Below, in pieces: positions 11,340 to 20,692 of a stretch of 64,000 nt of DNA. The stretch is from the NCBI RefSeq assembly GCF_030052815.1, contig NC_079496.1, positions 73,087,652 to 73,151,651 on the forward strand, in the 5' to 3' direction. This DNA is from Hevea brasiliensis (lineage: Eukaryota; Streptophyta; Magnoliopsida; Malpighiales; Euphorbiaceae). A program made the translations under genes and the position numbers. How positions within the stretch are numbered: position 1 is the first letter of the stretch; each line of letters begins with the position of its first letter. Under the pieces are notes generated by a model. It saw nothing but the letters and a program-made list of their open reading frames with translations, was not told the DNA's origin and made no database searches.

Positions 11340-12775
11340 ATGAAGCTCACGAATTTTGAGTTCCACGATGAGCATATTAATGAAGTAGGCTGCGAAGAAG
11401 GAACCAGCCAATGTATGGGAAATGTATTTTGTGGAGCGGTCAATTTATCCGGGAACGGAATCGGAGCCGTACTAGTATCCCCAGAAGGAAAGCACTTCCC
11501 AATAGCTGCTAAGTTGGGATTTGACTGCACCAACAATGTCGCTGAATATGAAGCTTGTGTGATGGGTCTACATGCCGCTATAAAGATGAAAATCAGAAAG
11601 TTGGAGGTGTATGGAGACTCGGCTCTGATAATTTATCAGGTTAAGGGAGAATGGCAAACCAAGGATCCCAAGCTAATCCCCTATCAGAAGCACTTACTGG
11701 AGATGATCAAGGAATTCGAAGAAATCTCTTTCACTCATCTGAGTAGAGACAGGAATCAATTTGCAGATGCCTTAGCTACTCTGGCTGTTATGGCTCAAAT
11801 CGAAGAAGGACAGACGTTTCAGACGTTCAAGATTAAGGTAAGGGATGAGCCAGCCTATTGTCTCATGATTGAAGAAGAGCCCGACGGAAAGCCTTGGTAT
11901 CATGACATCCTGGTCTACTGTAGAACCGGAGAATTCCCTTCGGGGGCAAGCAAGAATGAAAAGAAGATGATTCGGAGATTAGCATTAGGGTACTTTCCCA
12001 GTGGAGAGACCCTATACAAGAGGAGCGCCAACGGCGAATTACTGAGATGCGTAGATGCAAAAGAAGCTAAGAGAATCCTCTTTGAGACGCATGAGGGAAA
12101 TTGTGCCACTCACGCCAATGGTCACATGATGACGAAGCAAATCATGCGGCGTGGGTATTTTTGGACCACAATGGAAAAGGATTGCATCGAGTATTTCGGA
12201 AGTGCCACAAGCGTCAGTTCTGCAGATCCGATAAATATGCCACCTCACAAGCTGTTCAATCTCGTCTCACCGTGGCCTTTTGCAATGTGGGGCATAGATG
12301 TGATTGGTCCCATCAATCCCAAGGCATCCAATGGGCACAGATTCATCCTTGTAGCCATCGACTATTTCTCCAAGTGGGTCGAGGCGACATCCTATGCTCA
12401 CATCACGCAGAACACGTTTCTCAAATTCTTCAGAAACAATATCATCTGCGGCATGGTCTCGAATGAAATTGTCGCGATAACGCCAAGAACACGAGCAGTC
12501 AGAAGATTCAGAAGCTGTGTGATCAATACAGAATCCGACATCTCAATTCCTCCCCATACCGTCCCCAGATGAATGGAGCGGTTGAAGCCGCGAACAAAAA
12601 CCTCAAGAGAATAATCCGGAAAATGACAGTCACATATAGGGATTGGCATGATATGCATCCCAACGCTCTACACCCCTACCGGACATCCGTAAGAACCTCG
12701 CCCGGGGCAACACCATACTCACAGGTCTACGGGATGGAAGCTGTATTGCCTATTGAGGTTGAAATCCGGTCCCTA
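11340..12775 (+). pseudogene. Archaeal-type RNase H (aRNH) and integrase of element A
   Basis: The longest frame of the element (11340-12572, 410 codons) plus 12569-12775. aRNH covers about residues 25-150: Glu in NVAEYEA, Asp in YGDSA and Asp in FADALA are present, but the first catalytic Asp is Cys (11430-11432, FCGAV). Integrase follows. Two His of the HHCC finger are in frame, while the two Cys (around 12195-12215) are only in the +1 frame between compensating shifts. The first catalytic Asp is in GIDVIG (12297-12299). The second lies out of frame near 12475 (DNAKN). The Glu is in NGAVEAANKN (12584-12586). No chromodomain follows. Confidence 0.85.
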
Positions 12776-13128
12776 TGAATTTTGAAGGAATCTGGGATCG
12801 ATGAGTCGAGAATGGATCGATCAAGGTTGGATCGATTGAATTTCTTTGGATGAGAAAAGGTTAACGATGACATGTCACGGACAATTATACGAGAGAAGAA
12901 TGGCGGGGCATTTGATAAAAGCGTGCGCCCAGGAATTTCAACACAGGGACTTAGTTACGAAGAAATGCGCCAAACCAAAAGCGATCCCGGGGCAAATGGT
13001 CACCAACCTACGAGGGTCCTTATGTGATTAAAAGGCGTTTTACGGAGGCCTTGATCTTGACTCACATGGGCGGTGAAGAATTCGAGACACTGTGAATGCC
13101 GACCTTTGTCAAGAGATACTATGCATGA

Positions 13129-13552
13129 AAAGGAGAAAGGATGAAAACCGAAAGGCGTCTTAAAAAAAAAAAATCTTGGGGTGAAAACCAAAAGGGCGTC
13201 CCAAGAACCAAGTGGAGGAATAAGGAAGGGGGCATGAAACCACGGATAGAAAAGAGACGTTCGACATGCGGCTTCAAAGAACTCGAAATAATGGCGGTTA
13301 AAAGACTTCAAAATTAACCATAAGGAATATGTGAGATCTATCCCTATGGCCTTTCCTTTGAAAGTTTATCTTCGTTTTCAAGACCATAATAAAGTTATAC
13401 TTTATTCCTTAGCTCTTATTTTTACTGCCGCTTTTAATCGCCCTTTCTCTTTGTTTAATGTGCTATTAATTAGTTAAATTTTTGCCATAAGATTTGAATT
13501 CGAGAATTGATAACCTCACGTACTTTGCTATGAGATTTGCAGGAATAGCGGC

Positions 13553-13591
<39 letters not shown>

Positions 13592-13776
13592 GAAAACCCG
13601 CAAGGGCGCTTTCCGTAGAATAAGAAGAAAGTCGGGAATGAAAAGGGGCATCCGAAAGAATGAGATCATAGGTCAAGTCTTGCAACTCCTCCTCCATTAA
13701 TCGTCCGCCTTCGTTATCTTGTTGAGTACACTCTTTCAGGGAATAACTTCATATGCCAAAGTCAGACTTGTTTTGT
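13129..13776 (+). other. 3' UTR of element A, proximal part, with A-rich tracts
   Basis: No coding potential. Two related segments, each with GTGAAAACC followed by AAGGGCG, occur near 13178-13200 and 13589-13610, each preceded by an A tract (12 As near 13160; about 33 As at 13556-13588). Such A-rich GGGCG blocks are common in the 3' UTR of Tat elements. The long A run is a likely place for length errors. Confidence 0.6.
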
Positions 13777-14575
13777 AAGTTGATTTTAATTTCTTGCAAT
13801 TTAAATTCCCACCATCAATCTCTGGATCCCTGATCCAAGTTGATTTTATTTTCCTGCAATTCCACCATCAATCTCTGGATCCCTGATCCAAGTTGATTTT
13901 ATTTTCCTGCAATTCCACCATCAATCTCTGGATCCTTGATCCAAGTTGATTTTATTTTCCTGCAATTCCACCATCAACCTCTGGATCCTTGATCCAAGTT
14001 GATTTTATTTTCCTGCAATTCCACCATCAACCTATGGATCCTTGATCCAAGTTGATTTTATTTTCCTGCAATTCCACCATCAACCTCTGGATCCTTGATC
14101 CAAGTTGATTTTATTTTCCTGCAATTCCACCATCAACCTCTGGATCCTTGATCCAAGTTGATTTTATTTTCCTGCAATTCCACCATCAATCTCTGGATCA
14201 TTGATCCAAGTTGATTTTATTTTCCTGCAATTCCACCATCAATCTCTGGATCCTTGATCCAAGTTGATTTTATTTTCCTGCAATTCCACCATCAACCTCT
14301 GGTTCCTTGATCTAAGTTGATTTTAATTTCATGCAATTTAAATTTCTGTTATCAACCTCTGGTTCCTTGATCTAAGTTGATTTTAATTTCATGCAATTTA
14401 CATTTCTGTTATCAACCTCTGGTTCCTTGATCTAAGTTGATTTTAATTTCATGCAATTTACATTTCTGTTATCAACCTCTGGTTCCTTGATCTAAGTTGA
14501 TTTTAATTTCATGCAATTTAAATTTCTGTTATCAACCTCTGGTTTATAGATCTAAGTTGATTTTAATTTTCTAGG
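13777..14575 (+). repeat. Tandem array in 3' UTR of element A, monomers of 53 bp and 60 bp
   Basis: AAGTTGATTTTATTTTCCTG recurs exactly every 53 bases at 13837, 13890, 13943, 13996, 14049, 14102, 14155, 14208 and 14261. It then passes into a 60-bp variant starting at 14314, 14374, 14434, 14494 and 14554. A divergent first unit starts at 13777, giving about 15 units. The 53-bp units contain a small inverted repeat, TGGATC-CTT-GATCCA. The array lies between pol and the 3' LTR, where Tat/Ogre elements are known to carry hypervariable tandem repeats that can seed satellites. Confidence 0.95.
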
Positions 14576-14689
14576 TCATTAACTTAGGTGTGCTTTAGTT
14601 CCCTAATTTCAAATACCTAATCGTCCAAAATATGAGTCGGAATCTTTACATAATTCCTATACGGAAATTTTTCCTTTAATAGAAATTAC

Positions 14690-14702
14690 GTAAGAGAGGC
14701 AT
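14690..14702 (+). other. Possible polypurine tract of element A
   Basis: GTAAGAGAGGCAT directly precedes a TGTCG that mirrors the CGACA at the LTR end. It is only moderately purine-rich; the call depends on the LTR boundary proposed at 14703. Confidence 0.45.
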
Positions 14703-15283
14703 TGTCGACACCATATTTTGGCGATCTAAAATACTTTGAAACCGATCCCGGTGCTAAGTTTCCTCGGAGTAGCTAATCACGTTTCCGATCCCTCTTTGGT
14801 AGGCGGTCACATTTCCGACCTCTCCTCGCAAAGGCGTGAATCAATGATAAGTCCTACGCATCCTTGAAACTCGGCCGATCTCTCAAATCATTTACCGATC
14901 CTTCAAACCCGTTGCGGATTTGGACTGTCAAGAATATTCCCGATCTCTGTTGATAAATGAAGTGAACTAGCACTAGATCTTTTCCTACCAGTTTTATTGC
15001 CGACCTCCTTTCCGAAAGTTTAAGAGCTAAAGTTTTGGTTCGATTCCGATCTTAAGTGTTCGAGTTAAATTTTCGGTCAAGTTCTGTTCAGCATTTCTTC
15101 CCTACCGATCTCATGTTTAAAGTGCTTTCCGATCTCTCATACTTAGATTAATAATCACATTTAGTTTTTGTTTTGCTGTGCTCATACAATCAAATACTCA
15201 GACAAATAATGGTTTAAAATTTTCCGATCACAATCATTCATTGAACAAAAGGCATTTCATTTCATGTCATAATTTGTACAAAG

Positions 15284-17145
15284 TTATTCGGCTGGGGGAT
15301 CACCCCCAGCCTGATCTACATTTGGATCACTCCCTCTCTCCCTCTCACCGGCTTCATCCTCACTATCTTCACCATCGCCCCCGGGTGCCAGGTCGTCCAT
15401 CCAAGAAAAGTCTTCTTCTGGGTAACGCTCCTGGAGTGCGGCCAAGAGATCCTTGTGAGCCTTCACATAGGCCTCAGCTATTCCCGTCACCATCTCCTCA
15501 TCCCTCTCCTTAAGCTCCTTATCCTTCGCCTCGAGTTCCTCTATAAGTTGAGCGACCTGAGAGGATGCATTGGCGTGGGCGCCTGGACTTCCTTAAGAGC
15601 GCGGTCCCTCTCGTCCGAAATACGGTTCTGTTCGGCCAACCGGTCTTCATGGAGCTTTGCCCGTCCCTCGACCTGAGATATATAATCCCGAGCCGATGAG
15701 AGTTCGGATCGGAGGGAATCCACTTCCTGGTTCTTCTTCCCGATCTCCTTACCCAGGCGCTGAATCCTTTCGGATCATGGTGCGGTTCACGGACACTCCA
15801 CGTTTAAGCTCATGGTCCGAGTCAATATGTCATCAAGGCCACTGCAGGATAGCTTTGTCCGATCCTCTGAAAGAAGATGGTAGACCCGGGACTTTAGCAA
15901 AACGGGGTTCTCCTTATGATTCGGTTATCCTTCAAGGAGTCGATCGATGTCTGGCGCCCAGGAGGAGGTCCTCCCGAAGCTTGAGTAGGTCCCCTTTCGC
16001 GCTTGGGACAAGCTGCAAGAATGCGAGGTGCTCTTCCGATCTAGGAGGAGATCGGGTAGCCGGTGGTCGAGGACCGAAGGTTGGGGAGGATCTCTTTGTA
16101 TCTCCCGTGCTCGCGACTGTGTTTGGAGTCGTTACGACGCTTCATCTCCTTTACTTTCGGAAGATCTCTCTTTCCTTTTTCCGCTTCCTATGACCTTCAC
16201 CACCCGCCATACCGCACGAAGAAAAGGTTAGTGAGATCACTAAGGTCGTGAGAATTGAGATATAGAAAATACCGATGCCGAGGTTAGAGAGCGGAAGTTC
16301 GCGGTCTTGGCGGTGAGCGATTGAAACAGTCCAATGGTGCGGCTCGGCGATCACCGAATCCAAACAAGAATACTTTTAGTGGCAGCCTCACTCTTGAGAT
16401 CCATCACTATCAAACTTTCCTCTTCGCTCGGGTAATATGGTTGGAAGCAAGGGTCCCCGTACCACCAGTGCTGGAAATCCTCAAAGCGGCTCGGATCTTT
16501 GCTCCTCACAATGAAGAAACGATTCTTCCAGTTCTTAAGGGACGAGGGCAGATCGGAAAAGAGCCCGCAACTAGGCTTCGCCTGAAAGAACCAGTGGTCA
16601 TCGTCCTTTCGGTGAGTTAGCCGGTGCAGCTTGGCGAACACTTTAGCCGTAGGTCTGATTCCCTTAGCTCGGCATAGACCTCGGAAAGCTACCAAGATCC
16701 GCCACGAGTTGGGGTGAATTTGAACAATGGATGCTCGATGAAATTTTAAGACCTCCTTGTAGAAGTCATCCAGGGGGAACCGAAGGCCGGCCTTTAATTG
16801 TTCCTCGTACACCATAACCATGTCGTTCTCTTCAAAGAAATGATTGACACGAAGGTCGTCATGGCACTTGATTAGCTCGTACAAGTCGGGCCGAATGTTA
16901 TATTCTTGGCTAAACGACCGAAGATCGGATTCTCGAAGAACCGATCGTAGCTCGTCTATAGGGAGATTCTCCCTGCCTGAAGGGCGCGTACGCCTTAATG
17001 GTACGACCCGCCCCTGACCTGGAGCAGGGACCCTAAGAGGTTCGGGTTGCGTGCTTGGCCCGGCCGCCTCTTCCTCATCAGACGATGACCAAGAGAACTC
17101 AATGGAAGGAGGGCTCGCCGCTCTCTGACCTTCGGCACCGCTCAT
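15284..17145 (-). pseudogene. Antisense extra ORF (aORF) of element A
   Basis: Opposite strand to gag-pol. The frame from the ATG at 17145 to 16351 encodes about 264 residues: a Ser/Glu-rich N-terminus, then a domain with IHPNSWRILVAFRGLCRAKG and FSDLPSSLKNWKNRFFIV. This looks like the plant 'putative gypsy type transposon' family (PF04195-like, from memory). After several breaks, 15723-15541 is coiled-coil-like and 15493-15284 gives an acidic C-terminus with EEDFSWMDDLAPGGDG and a stop at 15284. Antisense extra ORFs downstream of pol are known in Tat elements; their role is unknown. A short intron may lie near 16272-16213, where the minus strand has GT at 16272 and a degenerate acceptor. Confidence 0.7.
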
Positions 17146-17300
17146 TTTCAAAAGAAACAAAGAACTTAAACAAAAAAAAGAAGATCAAAGTCCTTACCAG
17201 AGTCTAATCGGTGTCGGAGAAACCGGAGAAAATGAGAGAACTTCGAAGCTATGAGCAGGAGACTGAAAATGAAATGAGAAAACAACTGGCTAACCCTCCC

Positions 17301-17309
17301 CTATTTATA
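17301..17309 (-). promoter_or_regulatory. Probable TATA box for the antisense ORF of element A
   Basis: The minus strand reads TATAAATAGGGGAGGG, a strong plant TATA context, about 155 bases upstream of the aORF ATG at 17145. This spacing suits an independent promoter with a leader of about 130 nt that is pyrimidine-rich (CTTCTTTTTTTTG). Confidence 0.6.
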
Positions 17310-17580
17310 CTAGTCCGAGCATTTAATGCTCGCGAGGTTCTAGGCGGCGCATCGATTGGTGAGACTCGACAGCTGTTCTGACACTTTTCTCAAATATCCG
17401 AATGTTCAGAGATCGGTTAATCGGAGATCGGCATAACAAGTTAAATATTTTGAATAAAGGATCAGTCAAGTGTCATTCAAGTAAAGAACCAGATCGGATA
17501 ACCACCTTAGAGATCGGAAAATAATCAATGCAAAAAATAATAAGATGATAACTGCAAAATAAAGTCTTTATTTGCAAAAA

Positions 17581-17810
17581 GATCGGATTACAATAAAGGA
17601 CTAACTACATCATTTGGGTGATCTCTAGAGATCTGATTACATTGACAGACTACATCATTTTGGCGATCTCTAAGGATCGGAATACATTGGAGATCTGACT
17701 ATATCAAAAGGCCGATCTAAGGATCGGTTTACAACTGATCCCAAGGATACTCCCAGGTGTTCTAAGGATCAGTTTATAACTGATCCCAAGGATATTGCCG
17801 ACCGGATGCT
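17581..17810 (+). repeat. Degenerate tandem repeats of about 46 bp, GATCGG-TTACA type, in LTR A
   Basis: Units start at about 17581, 17630, 17675, 17723 and 17767, each beginning GATCNG followed by ATTACA, AATACA, TTTACA or TTTATA and ending near GATCTCTAAG or TCTAAG. The 5' LTR keeps the last four (1-170). LTR A as a whole is unusually rich in GATCGG. Confidence 0.7.
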
Positions 17811-18730
17811 TCATCCGCTGTCGGAACACCCAATGTGGATCAGAATCGCTGTCGGAACACTCAATGTGATGAGAAGCCGAATGAACTCAGTTGAGCAACT
17901 CGAGATCGGTACAACCGAAGCCCGCAATACGGATCGGTCAAATTCAGTTCTCTCACCATCGCCAATTAGGACCATCCAATCACCGGGATCGTAAATTTTC
18001 CGTCGAGGAAAAGGGAATTCCATCGGAAGAGGATCAAAACCACAGTTGTAGCGGAACTTTCCCAGCAGCTAGAACCAAGAAACAAGGAGAAAGAGAGAAA
18101 ATCGAATGAAGGAAATGCCACTATCAACGAGGGGTATATATAGGGAAAATGGGCATTTAATGTCGGCGGAAAGCAGCGGGCGCTTAGAATATCGAGATGT
18201 AATTAATGCTTGGACCGAATCCAGACTGATCAAGGGATAAAAGAGATCGGGAGATAGGAGATCAGCATGAGAGATCGGAATGGGAGCTAGGGGAGGGATC
18301 GGAAGACAAAAAGAATAAGACAAATTCCGATAACCGTCGTCAGAATCAGAGCCGAGGTAGTTAAAGCGTGGCAGACGAGATCTCCACCGCACGCCTAAGA
18401 ATCGCCATAATCTTGGCAGTGCGTGGTATGTCATGGCGATCCTGTACATCCCAATCCCCACCGTTGATCTCACTTGTAAGGATGAATCCGGAACCCTTGG
18501 ATCAAGAGAGAAGACGACAATACGGCGTCTTTCACTCTCAGCCCCCAGATCGTTACGTACTAAGGATTCTAGTCAGTCGGATTAACAGAGGAAAAGTACA
18601 AATATTTTGAGATTCGATATAAGCCATTCGTTTTGATTCTATTTAATTCTTGAAAATCCGATCATGTACTTCAAAATCGACCCTCCATCTCCTCAAAATG
18701 AATCGACCCTTCATGGGGAGCACCGATTCC

Positions 18731-18738
18731 TATAAATA
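18731..18738 (+). promoter_or_regulatory. TATA box copy in 3' LTR of element A
   Basis: TATAAATA, the counterpart of 1095-1102. In the 3' LTR it would drive outward transcription toward 20692 and into element B. Confidence 0.5.
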
Positions 18739-20692
18739 CTGCATGAAAAAGCTCAGGGGAGGACGGGCAAGAAAAAATAGACAAGAGGTCATTATTATAG
18801 CAGAGGAACTCAAATTTCATTTAGTTTACTACTCTGCTACTTAGAAGTGTCAATCAAAAGACTTTTGAAACAAGTTTTCAAGTGTTTTTCTTGAAAAGAT
18901 TCGAATCTGGAACTCTACATTTCCGGTTTGTTCATTATCTGGTCACACTCTCATTTTCTCGCCTTTTATCATTTCTGTCAAACCTCAACATCAATCAATT
19001 CGGTTCTTTTCATCAAGAACAGATCGCATTTTAGCTAATCACCCTCCAGTTCACGAGGAACACCACCCTCGGGCCAATCAATCCTTGCCTTATCACTATT
19101 TGGCACCCCATAGTTATTTTAGTAGCTTTGGCTCCTCACGGTAAGAGCTCATACTCTTGTTTTATTAAATGCTTACATTTACTTTCTGTATTTTCTTTGT
19201 TTTCTCACATCGTGACTTTCTACTTTTGCACAAACGATCCCCAAAGAATGTTCTGTAAGAGCTCATATCACTGTTTTATCGAGTGTCTACATTTACTTTC
19301 TGCATTTTCTTTGTTCTTCTCACATCTGTGACTTTCTACGTTTGCACAAACGATCCCCAAAGAATGACACTCTCAAATCATCTATTTAGTGATCAGTTCA
19401 TTTTATTAATCTTCATCCTTTTTGAAAGTAAGTTTTCTAACTCCTAGTAGTATGTAAGTGGTTGGGTAAACGTAGGTAACTGCAACTTAGGGGTCTCTTT
19501 TAAAAGAGAGAACATGAATAACACGTCAGGAAGATAGCCAAACTATTAGGCTGGCGTAAACAGCAATTCGGCAAGATGTCATAAAGCGAAATAGAACCAA
19601 AGTAAACATAACAGAATAGATCGGATGTTAATAGATATTGGTAAAATGACTACATGAAAAGGTCAGTGAATCAAGTCTAGTGTTCCCCGTTCAGCCACAG
19701 GGTATCCAGAAACCTTATCCCCAGCATTTTTGAATGCCAGAATTCTTAGTTTTAGGTTCTTAGGACCCGTAGCTGTGGTTAAATTTTTAAAGGTCGGAAA
19801 AGTCTTTGTCCGAGTCCCGTCAAAATAGAAGAGGTCGGAAGAGTCCTTATCCTATCCTTGCCTAAAAGTTTTAAATCAACTCTTAAAGGAGATCGGAGGA
19901 GGATTCTTATCCGGTCTCCCTTCAAAATTTTGATAAACATTAAGTGGGGATCGGAGGAGAGTTCTTATCAGGTCTCAACTCAAAACATTAATAAATAACT
20001 CTAAAAGAGATCGGAGGAGGGTTCTTATCCGGTCTCCCTTCAAATTTTAATAAACATTAAATAGGGATCGGAGGAGAGTTCTTATCCGGTCTCAACTCAA
20101 AACATTAATAAATAACTCTAAAAGAGATCGGAGGAGGGTTCTTATCCGGTCTCCCTTCAAATTTTAATAAACATTAAATAGGGATCGGAGGAGAGTTCTT
20201 ATCCGGTCTCAACTCAAAACATTAATAAATAACTCTAAAAGAGATCGGAGGAGGGTTCTTATCCGGTCTTCCCTCAAAATTTTAATAAACAACTTAAAAG
20301 AGATCGGGGGGAGAGTTCTTATCCGATTCTCACACCCGTTCACTAAGGTTGTCTCATTTACTTATGTATCTGGGTGATCCAAATTTAGTGAAAAATCAAA
20401 TATTCCTTCTACCAAAAGGATTAACATTGCCGCCTAAGCCCTCCTAACTAATTTATAAAGGACGCAGAATTAAATCTACTTACCCTTATTAAGGGACGAG
20501 GTGGGGTGCCTAACACCTTCCCCACCCGTTTACGGACCCCGAACTTAGAATCTCTGTTTTGAAGTGGTTTCATTTTTAATTTAACTTCTCAAATGGTTTT
20601 CCTTAGTTTCCCTCAAAACTAAGGTGGCGACTCCTCACTTTTTCCCACTTCGGTGAGTGATCGTCCAGGCGACCGCAAAATCTATTGCGACA

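Larger units (their letters stand above)
7645..13128 (+). pseudogene. pol: Decayed pol of element A (PR, G-patch-like, RT, gRNH, aRNH, IN)
   Basis: Domain order and motifs are those of Tat/Ogre pol, with many frameshifts and stops. The first kilobase (7645-8730) keeps only fragments, such as the frame at 8400-8618 (LRENLDQAFVNHDITQAV), which resembles the segment preceding Tat proteases. The end is placed at the TGA at 13126-13128 after TACTATGCA, where the out-of-frame remnant matches the usual C-terminus. Individual domains are listed separately. The product would have processed, copied and integrated the element; it cannot be made from this copy. Confidence 0.85.
1..20692 (+). mobile_element. 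Element A: Tat/Ogre-type Ty3/gypsy LTR retrotransposon, left end outside window
   Basis: Bases 1-3053 are repeated with high similarity at 17625-20692, which defines the LTR pair. Between them lie, in order, a tRNA-Arg-like primer site, a gag with an unusual N-terminal domain, protease, a G-patch-like segment, RT, a degenerate gypsy RNase H, a second archaeal-type RNase H and integrase, then a repeat-rich 3' UTR. There is no chromodomain. Dual RNase H, the tRNA-Arg primer and extra ORFs are known traits of the Tat/Ogre lineage. Every coding region has frameshifts and stops. The sequence after the 3' LTR continues the LTR of element B at the bases matching 28646 onward, so A inserted there; the target duplication should be CCTAG, with its left copy outside the window. 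Confidence 0.9.
14703..20692 (+). repeat. 3' LTR of element A (start at 14703 proposed)
   Basis: The right end (20692, ...TTGCGACA) and the portion 17625-20692 are certain from the match to 1-3053. The start at 14703 is inferred from the perfect terminal inverted repeat TGTCG...CGACA, a purine-rich stretch just before it, and the continuous GATC-rich character from there. It gives a 5.99-kb LTR, long but within the range for Ogre-like elements. Alternatively the LTR starts somewhere between 17161 and 17625, and 14703-17160 is an internal region with an antisense ORF, as in Retand/Grande-type elements. I found no better TG start with a purine tract there. Confidence 0.55.

Noticed and set aside
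13556..13588. 33-A run as the poly(A) tail of a retroposed sequence
   Set aside because: It follows a Tat-typical 3' UTR segment whose relative at 13160 also has an A tract; no target duplication is seen around it.
13777..14575. Regular direct repeats resembling a CRISPR array
   Set aside because: Units are contiguous with no unique spacers, lie in a plant retrotransposon 3' UTR, and there are no cas genes; it is a tandem repeat.
15178..15513. Plus-strand frames of 111-178 codons in 15178-16193
   Set aside because: Shadows of the antisense ORF, with biased Arg/Ser/Pro composition from its reverse strand.
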